DNA from: Stenopsyche tienmushanensis
Lineage: Eukaryota > Arthropoda > Insecta > Trichoptera > Stenopsychidae
Direction of reading: 5' to 3'
Assembly (NCBI GenBank): GCA_008973525.1
Contig: WACJ01000074.1
Location: 682,001-746,000, forward strand
Length of the DNA stretch: 64,000 bases
Of this stretch, positions 49,552-62,343 are shown piece by piece. A model generated the notes under the pieces. That model did no database searches, had not been told where the DNA came from, and saw only the letters and a program-made list of their open reading frames with translations. The position numbers and the translations under genes were made by a program. Numbering within the stretch: position 1 is the stretch's first letter; the number at the start of each line of letters is the position of its first letter.

Positions 49552-49681
49552 TCTGTTTATGTTCAAGCTTTTTTAAGTGTTCATTTTATACTTCTACTGT
49601 GACCATTTTGTATAGCCTGAGTAATTTAGAGTAGACGATTTCTAGTATATCCCACCAACCAGATAAAACAACCTTTACGGA
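49552..49681 (-). pseudogene. Mariner transposase scrap (second catalytic Asp region)
   Basis: Minus-strand reading gives SVKVVLSGWWDILEIVYSK, then LLRLYKMVTVEV, a stop, and NEHLKKLEHK. This aligns with the mariner segment V(M/L)LxVWWDxxGIVYYELL...TVTAExYxxQLxxL around the second catalytic Asp, which is kept. About 43 codons are readable. A 67-codon open frame further upstream (49916-50119) does not look like the mariner N-terminus. No terminal repeats found. Confidence 0.7.
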
Positions 49682-52600
49682 ATTTAAACGGGTTAAGTGC
49701 ACCAAATGAGTATATCTAACAGCCAGCCAGTATTTCTACGATTTTTACGAAACTATCTATTTCTAGTATAGTCTAACGAAGATATAGACGAACTTCTTGC
49801 TTAATAATCGATATGCTTCGAACAACTAATCGTTGAGTATAGTTAGTTTAGTTCGTTGATAATTTATATAGTAACTTTACTTCTAATCTTTTTCTAAATT
49901 CCTAATAAAATTGTATTAGCAATTCTGAGTTATGGTCCATAGGTGTCTAAGTTTTCCTAATAAATTTATAAGAACATAGCAAGGAAATGCATCTTCCAAG
50001 GTCTTTTCTGATTTAAACTTAGATAACGCGCTTTGATATCTTTTGGCTATGATTTTTCCTTTAAAATTAAATTTCTTCCTTAGGTCGATAGCAGGAGTGT
50101 AGAATACCATTCTTACCAAAAAATTTTTTTTTTTTTTTTTTTACAGAAGAGTTTTTTTTCAACACGATTACTATTATGACCAGATTTAAAAAGATTGTTG
50201 GATTTCTTGTACAATTTTTACTTGAATAAATCTATTTTATATCTTTATTTATATTAATACGAAGGTTGTCATCGTCAATATATCAGAATGTTAATTTATG
50301 AGTTATCCTATATTTCCTTTTATATAAATTCTGTGTGTCATATAACAGTATGCTATATTTATTTAGCAATACTATGATAAATAAATTATACGGCATTCCT
50401 TCGCCAACACAATTCTTTTACCCAGGGGTGAAAATTTCATTATATGATAATAAAATAATTTCGGCCCAGCGTATACAAGTTATTAGATTAATTGTGTTCC
50501 TAAAATGTTTTAAAATATTAGTGAACTTTTACTAGTTATTCCGCCTTTTGAAACGATATACAAATCCCCAGCGAGTAATTTACATAGATCTACAGGTTAC
50601 ACGGCACTCTTGGGAATTCCAGGAGAGTCGTATGCAAATATTTTCGGCCTTAATATTACCCACTGGGTTCGTCTTTAATGCCAAAAATATCTTAAGCATT
50701 ATGAATATGTCAAATAAATTTGATCATAGAAATTACGGAATCTGCGTGCAATCTCCCCATACAAATCAAATATTTAATACATGCCAAAAAATATTTTTTC
50801 CGAGTATGTGGAATATCAGTTGAGATTCTTTAGAACAATTGTATAAGCTTTGGAATTAAAATAACGGCCTATTTAATAAAAATGTTGAATCATATCGATG
50901 ATTAATGGTTACGATGTGTATAAAATATTTCAAGCTTATAGCATCAAATAAAATATACAATTGGATAGAAATATTATACAAATGGTGGACGAGAGTTATA
51001 CAAGGCAATCACTACGTTGATTTTCATCTCTGTATCGTCAAATCAACCAACCCACGTACTGGCCAACTGACAGAAAAAAAACCCAGACACCATTGACTTT
51101 TGTGTAATAAAAGGAATATCAGCAGATTACTTCAAGGCTTGGATTTTCAAATTTGTTGATAATTTATCAGAGTTTAGCAACTTACCAATTGCTAAATTTG
51201 AACTGAAAATTTAATTGATTTCGAAAGTTGCCTATCTTTGATCTATCTCTATACTTGGTATTGCATAAAATAGTTTTCCCTATTTTTAAATAAAATAAAT
51301 ATGATCTGCTAATACAACACAATTAATGCAAAAGAGTTTTATTTAAAAATAAATAGTCGGTTCGTATAAAAAATGCCATTAATACATGACTGGCTTGATC
51401 CGTTTAAACAAAGCGCATTTCAAAAGCACGAGATTCATACAAATCCACCATTTGAATAAATTAAGCGGCTGGTAAAAGATAAAAGGACACATTTTAAATT
51501 AAGCGACAAAACATTGCTCGATTTCTACATAGAGATGTTTCATATACAGCTGTCGCAGCTTAATTTATGTCCTTAAAGGACTTACAAAGTTGGGGCGTAT
51601 TAAAAAAATAAAATATGACAAACGTATGAATTGAATCCTTTTGAAGGATGAAGGGGATGTAAAATATGACAAATCAATATTTTTTTCTATATTATTACTT
51701 TCTTATTCTATATATGGATGGGGATGAATTAATTCATAAGTAGAGAGCCAACGTGATTTTCTTCAAACTGATTTAAATATAGTTGCTTAGAATATATATT
51801 TAATGAATATAGGCCAAGATATATTTAAATGTCCATGAAATTTAGCACTGGGAGAGGGTGGTTAATATTAAAGTCTCTTATTTACACCCCACGTCGTAAA
51901 CAGCTGTGATAAAGTTTTGTTTTTCGAGCGTTCCTCTTGGAAACGCACACAATAATGACAGAATATATGTTTTAATGATAATTTCATGAGAGAATGGGAA
52001 TGGCCGTGTTCCAATGTATGCATAGGCAATATTTGTATAATACAACATTTCTACAATATAAAGCCATGGAAATACTCAGATCGTCAAAATTGAATGCATG
52101 CCGAAAAAAAGATCATCAGTGTTGTTTATTCAACGTGTAATTGTATAACTTTACATTATAAATTATCGAATATATTCAAGAAAATATTATATTTTTCATA
52201 TTTGAAATCTAGCCCAGTTGTCTGTAAAAGTTCCTTGTTTCAGCATATTTTAAAAGTCTGAGTATAAAGTCATAATTGTGTATTGGTGACAATTAATATG
52301 AGTTAAAATTGAAACTTTAACAGGGGGGGTTGCTTTTTATTTTAAAATGTAAAACAAACATTTTTTGAGCTGGGGAATTAAATCTTTATTGCTTGAGAGT
52401 GTTTTGCTCGAATGAAAGTGGGTGATCGTATCAGGTAAATTGACGGGTCATTCGAAGGGTTGTGATTGTTCCTAATTTTATTGTATTACTCAACTACAAA
52501 AGCTCGGAAATGAAAGCTTCCAAAAAGACATGAAAAGCTTTCAACGCGGGTCGCAAACAGTATTAGCACACACATTTTCGAACCATTGACATTTTTATGC

Positions 52601-54282
52601 GTGTAATTTTAATTATTGGATTAAACTTTATCTCAAATCAACACAGCAGCAGTAACAAGTCTTAGATTGGTTGATTTTATATAGAAGAGTATTGTAGACA
52701 TTTAAAACAGATGGATTACATAAAAAAGGCAGACGTCAATGAGTACATATTTCTTGTTACAATGCTATAGTGTGGGAGGCAATGACGTTATTTGTGTAAT
52801 TATTCCTACAAAGCTGATTCTTTCTCATTATGTTTTTTTTTTGATATTGTAAGTTAATAAAATGGCAGTCTACTATAATGATTTTGTGGTCGACATTTAT
52901 AAAAAAAAAGAGATCTGTGAATAAATATTATGAAAATGTCTTATATTGTACCACAACACTGAAACTAAATTGAAACTGCTTATAATACATATTTTATGTA
53001 ATTTATGTACTTAATATTGAAAGTTGCAATACTTCAATCAAGTTCTCATGCTATAATTTTAGCCATATGTACCAAAACCTTAGCCACCTTGAATCGAAAG
53101 GAGATGACGTTTATTTAATAAAAATAAACGTAATTTACTTGTAGATAAAAATGCAGCTTTAAAGATTTTAATTTAATGATGGTATGAACAATTATTCAGG
53201 TTATAAAAATTGTTTTTAATGTCCCTAACGTTGAAAGCTTGCTAAACTGTAAATTTCCTTATTTACATTGTATAAACACTCACTAAAACAAAAATTAGCT
53301 TTGTATTGTAGAAATGAGTGTGAAATTTCGGTCGCTACCTCTTGTACTATAATAATATTAAGAAAATATGCCAAGACTTCAATATTGACTACTAATAGGA
53401 AAAACGAGAAGACAAATGGCAAAAAAAAACATCTTTGCAAAATTAAAAAGTATTTGATACGGTGTTAAAATAAAGCCACAATATCATCAAAATTTATTTC
53501 ATCCCGTTTGAATAAACAGTTCGAAACATTGTTGAATAATTTTCAAACGAATGGTCCTACGTTTATCGTGACATAAATTTGAAACCTAAGTAATTACATA
53601 AGTACTCACAAAATTATTCCCCATCTTGTAGTAAGTTTCTCAGAAGCCAATTCGAGCTAAATAAAGCGAATAAATTGATACAGCAATTAGAGTGATTGAT
53701 ATAAAGGGCTGGCTACTAATTTACTGCCAATGAAGAGGAATTACAATTTGACAATCCGGCAATTGATCCTTGAGCGAGCAAGATCAAACACTAAATCTTG
53801 TAATCATCGTTGTGAATTCCGTTGGTGTTCCGAAAAATTCAAAATGAATTTTACCAATGGAACATTTCCAAAGAATGACACGAAATCCAGGCTTCAGAGA
53901 GTGTACCACTAGGAACGATACAAAGGAAAAATGTGTATAATCCTGGTGACGTGCCTTTAAAAACCCGAACCTTTCGATGTTAACGCGACGCTTTGTAGTT
54001 CCCCGTCTACCCTTCGCAGGATAAAAGTACTTATCTGTAGCTATGATCTGTGGATATTTTCTTCAAACACAAATATGAAATCTCTTTATGAATACGTCAA
54101 TGGTAATATAATGTTTTTAGTATTTAGGGTTCATCTCACTTTGACGGCCCAAAAGATCGGCAATTTTTAATAATTTTTTTCTCAGTAAATACACCATATT
54201 ATGAAATTAATAATTTTGAGATTTATTATGGCACTCTTATATAATACTACAAAAATAAATTCGTAATTTAAAAAAATATATA
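49682..54282. other. No gene recognised
   Basis: AT-rich. A T19 run at 50124-50142 followed by acag could be an oligo(A) tail of a minus-strand retrocopy or a chance splice-acceptor look-alike; no coding sequence flanks it. Open frames of 60-91 codons have no known motif. Confidence 0.45.
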
Positions 54283-54567
54283 TTATATCGTTTTTAAAAC
54301 ATCAAAACGACATGATCTTGTAGTTGTATGTTTTTGCAATTCGCACCAAGAATCTGCGCCTTCCGGCCAGTGTGAATGCTGAGGGGCTTCATCAGTCGAT
54401 ATTTTGTGATAATATGTGGTCCAAATAGCATTTCTTAATTTTTTTATTGAATCTAGATGTAGGCGGATAGCTAAGCCATAATAATAAGATATTTTTTTAT
54501 AATTTATTAGTAAGATGTTCGGTTTTCGAAGCACTTCACATAGAGTCCTTTCTTTTTTTTTTGCCAA
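54283..54567 (-). pseudogene. Mutator-like transposase fragment, copy B
   Basis: An uninterrupted 95-codon minus-strand frame contains ISYYYGLAIRLHLDS, KKLRNAIWTTYYHK, STDEAPQHSHWPEGADSWC and ELQKH. I recognise the order (T)NYYGLAIRxN...MRxAIWATxxHxxSTDxxPxHxxCPxGxxSWCxWQ from the Mutator-like transposase-domain family. In that family this segment comes shortly before the part preserved in copy A at 35757-36118, so the two fragments cover neighbouring segments of one protein type. Downstream the reading is lost in AT-rich sequence. The start Met is not a real gene start. Confidence 0.8.
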
Positions 54568-56337
54568 TGTGTAAGCTTATTTGAACAAGTCTCTATTAAC
54601 ATCAACATATTAAAATTTTCTCCCTTTTGGAGCCTAACCCGGGTTTTTGTATCAATATTAGTTTTATTTTTTTGTAAAACGAACAACATGACACTTTAAA
54701 AAAAAATAACTAACGTGATATATTTCTTATTTTAACATTAAAAATGGATTTGGATATTACACTTCTTAAAATAATATGAATCTGTCTTTTAACACACCAG
54801 CGGAGAACGACATTTGGTCGATGCAGCGACTTAAAGCATGACCTGAGCAGGTACTTATATTTTTATGGCCACTCATCGCATGAAAATGTAATAGAAACTT
54901 TCGTTTTCAAAAACGGGCATGCTATCATGCATATTAAAGTTAGATATATGTTTACAGAATAAGATTTAAACCTTATATTTCTTATTATTCAACTCATAAT
55001 ATATGTTCATGCAAGTCAAGACTTTATGATTCTCAACGTTATTTAAATACATCACATTTCGACTGCTTTTATTTTTGGCTTGATGTAATGTTGGTGATTC
55101 GACGCATGTGCTGAAAATACATTAAATCTTATGGTACGCCTTCTCAGGACGAGATTTATGCTTTATTGTGGAGAATTGTATTCGTTTTAAACAAGCAGTT
55201 TCTGGTTATTTTTATTCCAGACCATGTATCTTAAGCGTGGTTACATTGATTATTGAGCTAGTATTCTAGATCATTTTTTCATCATCGACAGATTTTATTC
55301 ATCGCTGTTTAGTCTACAAGAAGAATTTTTTATGTTTTTGATTAAAAATGCAAAAAAATTGTTTATTCAATGATAGTTTTGCTTGTGACTTGCATTTCTT
55401 ACCATAAAATTTCCTCCTTAAAAATTTATTTAAAATAAAATTTAACATAAACATGAAATTTTGATTATAATATCACTGTTTTCATCCAGTCTCCCAAAAT
55501 AATGATTTATTTAGATCAAAAATATATTGCAAAATACAAAAATATTTATTTCGTGCCATTACGACCACAGATGAAATTTTGGATATTTTTTCAAAATGTT
55601 GAAAAAATAAATCTATTTCGACAACTTTGACACTTGGGAGATAGGGTCTATGTATAAAACATAGCAAAAAACCTCTAACTTCCAAAAAAATTTTTTTTGA
55701 TCCATGTGCAAAATAATCCTTATATCTTAAATTACAAAATTATTCTCGGAGGTGAACTATCAGTGGTTGTATTACTTTTTTTAAAATAATTTATATTTGA
55801 AAAAAAGCTAATGATATTCAATATATCCGAGGAATTTCTGGCTATGAAGGCAATGAGAAAATAAAAAAAAATACTTTGGCTTGACTTTCAATAAAATTAT
55901 GTACTCTTCTCTATTCAATGAGCATGATCGATTCTATTTCCCCTAGGCTTTATATATTTTCTATACGCGTTCATCGTTCAATGAATCAGTTTATTTATTA
56001 AATAAAGCGGACATAAAGGGGAATTATGCCTGCCAATTTAAAATATATAAGCCTATAAATTCTAGATTGCGAATTTTCGAACACTGCAAACCGATGAAAA
56101 ACGTTTAATCTGTGCGAGAGCAGATAATGTTGTACAAATTGCATTTGCGTTTAAAATTAAATTTACCAATTGCAAATCAAACGCTTTCATCATTTCAAAA
56201 TGTTTAAATGTGATTAAATCTTTGATACGACGATATAAACCACTTGTCGAAGCAAAAACTTTCAACGTTAACATAAAGCACTTTTTCCAAATTTAAATTA
56301 AACAAACATTGAACGAAATCCGAAATGAAAAATAACC
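54568..56337. other. No gene recognised
   Basis: AT-rich. Open frames up to 70 codons without motifs. Confidence 0.5.
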
Positions 56338-56412
56338 GTTTGGATTTCGGGACTGCATTAGACCATCCCGGAATCCCGGGACCAGGATTTTCAAAAGTTA
56401 AAGAAACTATAT
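56338..56412. repeat. hAT subterminal repeat, copy 2 (left part)
   Basis: Shares gactgcattagaccatccc, tcccggga and caggattttcaaaagtt with 26448-26530 (gattgcattagatcatccc, tcccggga, cagggattttcaatagtt), same orientation. The tandem 12-bp unit of copy 1 is reduced here. Confidence 0.7.
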
Positions 56413-58079
56413 TGATAAATTTTATTAAAAATTACTAATAAGTTAAGTAAGGATAATGGAGTCCTTAAATATGGTCAAAACATAACGAGGATGATTTATT
56501 GTGACTTGAAACCAAATGGTGGATCACTTGAACGATAAATTTTGATTCGATCAATATTTTGTTGATCCTCTAGAAACTTGAATGAAACAAAGGTTTTCCC
56601 GTAGATTTATTTCATTTTTGTTGGTCAAATATAATCGGTCAATAAAACTTGACTCGTGAGAATGAGTTTTTAACTATCCGTAAAGAGCAATGGAAGTTCC
56701 CCAATTTTATGAAGATCCGGTAATGGATATGGCACCTTAAGAATAAGAATATTTCTTATCAATCAATTAAATATTATTTAAATAAAAGTAGCTTTTAGCA
56801 GCCTCTTTTATAGAGCCATTGTTAACAACTTTTACGTGGCTAACTCAATGCTATTTCATGTTTCAAGACATTGATGAATCGAGCGCGCTCGATGTTATAA
56901 TATCTCAAAGAGTGAAATTTAAATAATTTTCGAAATCAAATATATTCTGGATATTTTGATTAAATTTGTCAGAATTTAAATGGGATTATGGTAAGCTTCG
57001 GGAGTACGTGGAAGTTCTTGTGGACATTTCGTCAAGTTAAACACGAAAATTGTTTAGGTCGCAAGCTGTCAAAAATACCCGACGAGCTGTCATTCTATCC
57101 AGCAGAAACAATTTCTCTTTTCAGAATTTCATCCGAGCTAGTGTATTTTATCGTCGGGAAACTTTCAAACATATTGGCGTCTCAAATTCATGCTAGATTG
57201 CCATCAATCGAGAATTTAAACTATGTATAGTGCCATATGCCTATTCAAATAATTCAACGCTTTTTACTTTAAAAAATAAACAATTTAATTTCAATTTTAG
57301 CGCCAGTATTAGCCGCTGAATTATGAAAATATTCGATGCAAAATTTTCAGCAAAATTGATGCAATGAATTGATAATTTGCAGATTCATAAATGCAATTGT
57401 ATAGTATTGTTAATAAACATTTAAGCAAATAATATCAAGTAAAAATATCCCTATACAATGGACAAACAAAATGGCTTTGACGATATAAAAATCACCGATA
57501 AAATTTATAACTTTGCTCGTGGTCTTAATTTTGAAATATTGATCATAGAAAGTGTGCTAAAAGTTCAGTTTTTAGGCTTGATGGAGCAAAACTGTAAAAG
57601 TTCCAAAATTAATACATGGACTGATGGTATCAAAAAGTATGATATTTTATCTTCTATGATCATAGTATATACAATTTTCTGTTCAACTATTGCTTCAATT
57701 CCATTGGTTAATTATTATACTGCTTTGTCGTGATATTTTCTTTCGTTCCTTTCGTATGATTAATAATTCCTTTCGTATCCTACACAAAAGGTCTTTTTGT
57801 CATTTCAGTGTATGTAGTTGGTTGACCAAAGTATGAAAGTTGATCAAAGCATGAAGTAAAAAAGTTCAATCCATTTACTTCTTTTTGTGTCTTATTATGC
57901 TCATTTTTCGTTTCTATTCAACACACTTGAATAATTTTACTCGATGACAAACAATAATAGAAATGCAATGACATATAATGAAGACAAAAATCAATCTTCT
58001 GAACCATCCCCATGTTTTAAAAAATAAAATTGAATCATTTCTTAGATATTCTCTATTATCTATTAATCTATTATTCGTC
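56413..58079. other. No gene supported
   Basis: Two open frames, 80 codons at 56988-57230 and 91 codons at 57458-57733 (both plus), are the least AT-rich parts. Neither has a motif I can name. They may be chance or unrecognised transposon remnants between the two hAT-related flanks. Confidence 0.4.
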
Positions 58080-58240
58080 TCAGTATGTCTATATTTAATT
58101 TTAAATCAAAAATTATGTTTAATCTAGATAGATCATAATGATCTATCAGAAATATTAATACTTCTCCAATCTTCTGATTTTTTTACACGATCAAGTTTTA
58201 AACCTGAACCCTTATAATAAGTATCTAATCATTTTTTAAA
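58080..58240. repeat. Unclassified dispersed repeat, copy 3
   Basis: Same block order as 70-215: cgtctcagtatgt, gatctatc, gaaatattaatac, tctgattt, cctgaaccc, ttataata, ctaatc. It lies just upstream of the piggyBac scrap; no link between them is demonstrated. Confidence 0.4.
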
Positions 58241-58339
58241 TATTTAATGCCACACATGAAATTGAAGAAAAAATCCTTTTAAATCTTAAGAAATAAACAT
58301 ATTTGAGTCCTTTTCAATACATATATATATAGATATGGT

Positions 58340-58507
58340 ATGGGTTTCCTTATCGAATTGTACAAAAAGGGACATACTATTTATACCGATAATTGGCATT
58401 CGAGTCCAGAGTTATGTCGATTTTTGATTGAAAATGGAATGGCTTCAAAGACATGGAACTCAAAAAAAAGATTAGACAAACTTCATACTTTAAAATATTA
58501 TATTTAG
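58340..58507 (+). pseudogene. piggyBac-type transposase fragment
   Basis: A 55-codon frame reads GFLIELYKKGHTIYTDNWHS, then SPELCRFLIENGMAS, and ends at a stop at 58505. The motif (V/I)YTDN(W/Y)(Y/F/H)(S/T)SPxLxxxLxxxG is the segment with the second catalytic Asp in piggyBac-family transposases. The Asp of TDNW is present. The first catalytic region and the cysteine-rich C-terminus are not found nearby. A stop-poor plus-strand stretch follows at 58570-58970, including SDDDSMNRNDKLLNHF, but I cannot assign it. Confidence 0.75.
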
Positions 58508-59574
58508 TCATCCTTCAACAAAGTTTTGTTCTGATATTATTAAATAATAGTATAACTTGCTATTTCTATGGAAGAAATTTGCTTTAACAATATGAGTGTC
58601 GAGAATATTTAAGAATTTATGATAGAAGAAGAAATTGATTAAGAAAATTTGGTAGAAATGCTATCTGGTTAAATTCAAAATTCAGATGACGATAGTATGA
58701 ATAGAAACGATAAACTTCTTAATCATTTTACTCTAAAAAGAAAATATAAAAGCCTAGATAATGGCCAAAAAATTGTTTTGATTGAGGGTTTTTGCACTAA
58801 AAGAAGCCCAGAATTATAAGAGAATTTTATAAAGGATTGTATTCATTTTGACGAAATTTATATAGAAAATCTCAATTAAAAGCATACAATAAGAATAATT
58901 GATTTTTGTCGAAAATTGGGCGTAAAACTCAGAGCCTTTCCAAAAAGTATATTGCTATAATATGCCAATATCAATTTTTTTCTAATTTTTTGAATTTAAC
59001 CCTGTTTTTTGCACTAGTTTAATGTGTCATATATATGCCATTGTGGCATTTAAAGGATTTAAAAAAAGCTTAAATAAAAAAATGACTTCAACAATGAAAT
59101 CGATAGACTTATCGTGCAATTCCAATTTTCTTTCACGAAAATTAATCGAGACTAAAAATTAAATAATGACAAATTCGCGGAAAAGCCTAAAAAACAACAT
59201 TTTTCGGAATCGAATATATATCGCTAATGTAATTGAAATTTTCTTTACATTTTAGTATATTTTCTTTTTCAGCCGAATCCACCCACTTCTATAAGATTAA
59301 ATGGCTCCATATTAAAAAAAAAATATTAGAAAAATTTCCGTACATATTGAGTTTTAAGCACTTACATGATATTGTCACTGCTAATGAAATTGATAGCTCA
59401 CAAGATACAAGTAAAATTATTCACCTCCTTCCCAAGCGTTTATATATCGAAGATAAGAAGCAAACTCATTTTTTTAAATAAATACTTCAATGTTATACAA
59501 TTACAACAAAGGATTCGCCAGACCAAGTGTAACCTATTTCTACAGCCACTCACTGCCCCGATAATTTGGGCTTA
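58508..59574. other. Possible transposon remnant, not identified
   Basis: The plus strand from about 58570 to 58970 has unusually few stops for this window but no recognised domain. The rest is AT-rich. Confidence 0.3.
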
Positions 59575-59908
59575 CCTCCACACTCGTTGGATTTAAATAC
59601 TAGTTCGAGTTGATGACCGTATGAGACCTCATTTTCGTATAACATCATCAATGTGACTGATAAAATTCCTGTCTGCTGAGATACGGACTAAAACTCACAA
59701 AATTCACGATTTCCCGACAAATTATTTATTTTCGTCGCTGCCGATGAATACTTGTATACTATAATATTTTTATGTAATTCTTAATTATATTATAGAGGAA
59801 TACAAAAATTTTGAACCCCGTATCTATTATATTTCATATCGATATTCCCATTATTAGAGTCGAGGTGTAGTAAATACATCACCGGTAGGGAAATGTTAAT
59901 GTAACAAT
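59575..59908. repeat. hAT-derived repeat, copy 2 (right part)
   Basis: Matches 26638-26988 closely, with a deletion of about 17 bp after ctcgttgg. It retains only the non-coding flank and the first codons of the hATC block. Together with 56338-56412 it may be the other end of one hAT element whose middle has been replaced. Confidence 0.9.
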
Positions 59909-59951
59909 TTGAAAAATATAAACGTATTGTATATATGTATACATAATTAGA

Positions 59952-60060
59952 CTAGCGCTTTTAAAACTCATGTAGTCTGCAGATCCCCTGTTGAGAAAAA
60001 TTTCTTTCGCAGACCCCCTCTTGAAATTTTTTTTTGTTGACCTCATCCCAGCCCTTGGGA
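59952..60060. repeat. hAT-like terminal remnant with doubled cagaccccc motif
   Basis: The text agcgcttttaaaactc, then gtctgcagatcccctgttga and, 20 nt on, tttcgcagaccccctcttga resembles the ends of Charlie-type hAT elements (remembered form: cagcgcttctcaaact, ctgcggacccc). No opposite end or target duplication was found. Confidence 0.4.
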
Positions 60061-61645
60061 CTTAATTTTTCAAACAAACAAACATTTCTTGGTCAAATAT
60101 TGGTCGAAATAGATCTTCTTACAATGTTTTCTGTAAATAATTCTACGAAAATTTCTTGTTCAAGTATAAATAAGTCGAAAAATAAACGCACAAATGTAAC
60201 GGCACGATAATGGAAACATATTCCGAAAATTGTACTGGATTATTTAAAAATTTAAATTTACCGTTTAATTTAAAGTTGCCGTTATATACATATCAACCAC
60301 AACCACATTATAACCCTTAATTTATCATCATTTGGTACGTTTTGATGGAATATATTAAATAATGAAGGGGATTCATTTTTTTAACAAAGTCAGGTCATAT
60401 GGCGATAGTATCGTACTATTGTTGAACGTCATGTTTCGATATATCCTTAAAGCAATAACACGTACGGAAGAAGCAATGAATCAAATTCTTTTAACGTCTC
60501 ATTCTTTACCTGTCCAATAATAGTGCTATTCGAAATGAATAAAGTGATATATAATGATTTTCGCGCAACAAAATGGAAGATTGATGTTCTTCCGGAGTGT
60601 ATAGAAAGTGTCTTATATTATGAAATATTATTCTGCATTCATCTATTCAACTTTTAAAACAATGTAGTATCCTGAAATATGGATGGCTTAAGCGTAATAT
60701 TTCAAGAAAGGATGCCTTCTTTTGCTTAAAGATAAATGCGTCTCGATAGAGTGCGGAAAAGCTCCTCTTTGAGCGACTGTAATCAATTTATGCCCAATCT
60801 AACTTTGTCGCCCGAGGGAAGCAGGTACAGTCAATCTAATCGCAAGCAATGTCTACCCAAATCGAGAAAAATACAATAAATAAAAGTATTGCTCTTAATC
60901 CTTCCATGCAAACTGGGGGCATCGAAGTCGCCAAAGACCTTTTTTATTTACTCCTCGGTCTCACTAAAATTCCGCCTAAAATGACGTTTCTCAGTACCAA
61001 AAGTTTCTTAATAACGCAGCTTAAGCGGGCCGTTTTATTTACAGGGCTTGTATATTTAAGCACTCTAACAAATTAATCCAAAAACGTAATGAGAGACGTT
61101 TCTACGGATTTTACGGACTTGAACTGAAAGACGAGGTATCTAATTAATATGTAAAACAAATGGCAAAGTTACGGCTTTGCCCTTTCAATACTGATAAGGT
61201 GTAAAGTATGACGGGGAAAATTTCAAACGACAATATATTTACGGTGACTTTGCCGTAAAAGCCTGTAATCAATATATTTTCGACAAAGCAAACACATTTA
61301 AATCGGCGCTACGTATGAAAAAGTATACGGATCGTACGAATTAATTTTCTACAATATCATTAAAAACTGCTACAATAACGATCGATAAAATTATGATCAT
61401 CTTTAAGCCAATGATACTTTGATAATATTAATAAATTTGCAATTTCATATATTAATGAACTTCAAAGGATTAAATAACTCATTAAAAATAAGTTTTAAAA
61501 GACAGCATGCATTTTATAAAGTTTTCTGATTTTTTTAAAGTAAAAAGTATAATAATGAATTAGTATAAATTCTAATACAATTTTATAAAATTTAATTTAC
61601 CTCTCGCTGTCCAGGTATCTGTTGATTATATATGTATTGGAGTTG
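60061..61645. other. No gene recognised
   Basis: AT-rich. A 75-codon open frame at 60849-61076 (plus) has no motif I recognise. Confidence 0.5.
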
Positions 61646-61825
61646 TTAAGATTTACCCGAGTATTTCAGCGAGATTTTAATTTTAAGATGTACCCATGTG
61701 TGTTTTGTATTTTTTCCCATCGCTAAACGGTCTAATTGTTTACAATAAAATATTGCATTTATTGTTTGTCCAGGTTTAAGTGTTTTAAAATGAACGATAC
61801 CCTTGCAGTCCCACCAAACAGACAA
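61646..61825 (-). pseudogene. Mariner transposase fragment, catalytic WWD region (3' side of split element)
   Basis: One clean frame of 60 codons reads LSVWWDCKGIVHFKTLKPGQ, then TINAIFYCKQLDRL, before diverging and reaching a stop at 61646. The second catalytic Asp is intact. After LDRL the expected third catalytic region is missing. The N-terminal half of apparently the same transposase resumes at 62344 on the same strand, 519 bp away, with a retroelement fragment in between. Confidence 0.85.
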
Positions 61826-61837
61826 AATAATTTATTT

Positions 61838-62175
61838 TAACAGAGATCTTGCGAACGATCTGCAAGAACGCGCTGAGGAGGACCAAGAAGTGGCTGACAG
61901 GAGCTGGTCTGGAGCTCGCCGTTCAAAAAACGGAGGCCCTCTTTTCACAAGAAGCAAGAAGCTTGCGCCCCCGCTCCTGAAGATCTGGTGTTGTGAGATT
62001 AAATACTCAAGATCCATTCGGTATTTGGGGGTGGAAATTGATGACAAGCTTCGATTCGTTACCCACATGGAGAAGGCGGTCAGCATCACAGAAAATCTGG
62101 CCATGTTCATGCCCAATATTGGTGATCCAAAAACAAGCAGGATGTGACTCTACAACGAGGTAGTGCACTGAGGAG
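61838..62175 (+). pseudogene. R1-type non-LTR reverse transcriptase fragment
   Basis: The first frame gives KNALRRTKKWLTGAGLELAV then QKTEALF. After a frameshift the second gives CCEIKYSRSIRYLGVEIDDK, LRFVTHMEKA, and MPNIGDPKTSRM, a stop, and LYNEVVH. This is the thumb region just after the catalytic palm of R1/Jockey-type reverse transcriptases, where W...AGLELAxxKTE, IRYLGVxxDxxLxFxxH and MPNIGGPxxxRRxL are conserved. The sequence is far richer in G+C than the mariner on either side, so it is a separate insertion or capture. The catalytic box itself lies upstream of the break. Confidence 0.88.
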
Positions 62176-62343
62176 GTGACAGAAGGAGGTGTTTAGTGAG
62201 TAAAACACTACCACCATCTTACGAAGATTCCTTTCCTTTGCAAAAAAAAAGAAAAGCCAAAAAGTGTCCATAATTAGAGTAAAACAATCATTTCTCATCT
62301 TCAGTTATTAAGTCGCCTAAAAACGGTATTTCAGATTCCATTT

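Noticed and set aside
50124..50160. T19 followed by acag, like a strong 3' splice site
   Set aside because: No coding frame or exon-like composition follows. A poly(A) remnant of a minus-strand retrocopy is as likely.
57458..57733. 91-codon open frame starting MDKQNGFDD
   Set aside because: Looked protein-like, but no family is recognised and length is not significant; left as unassigned.
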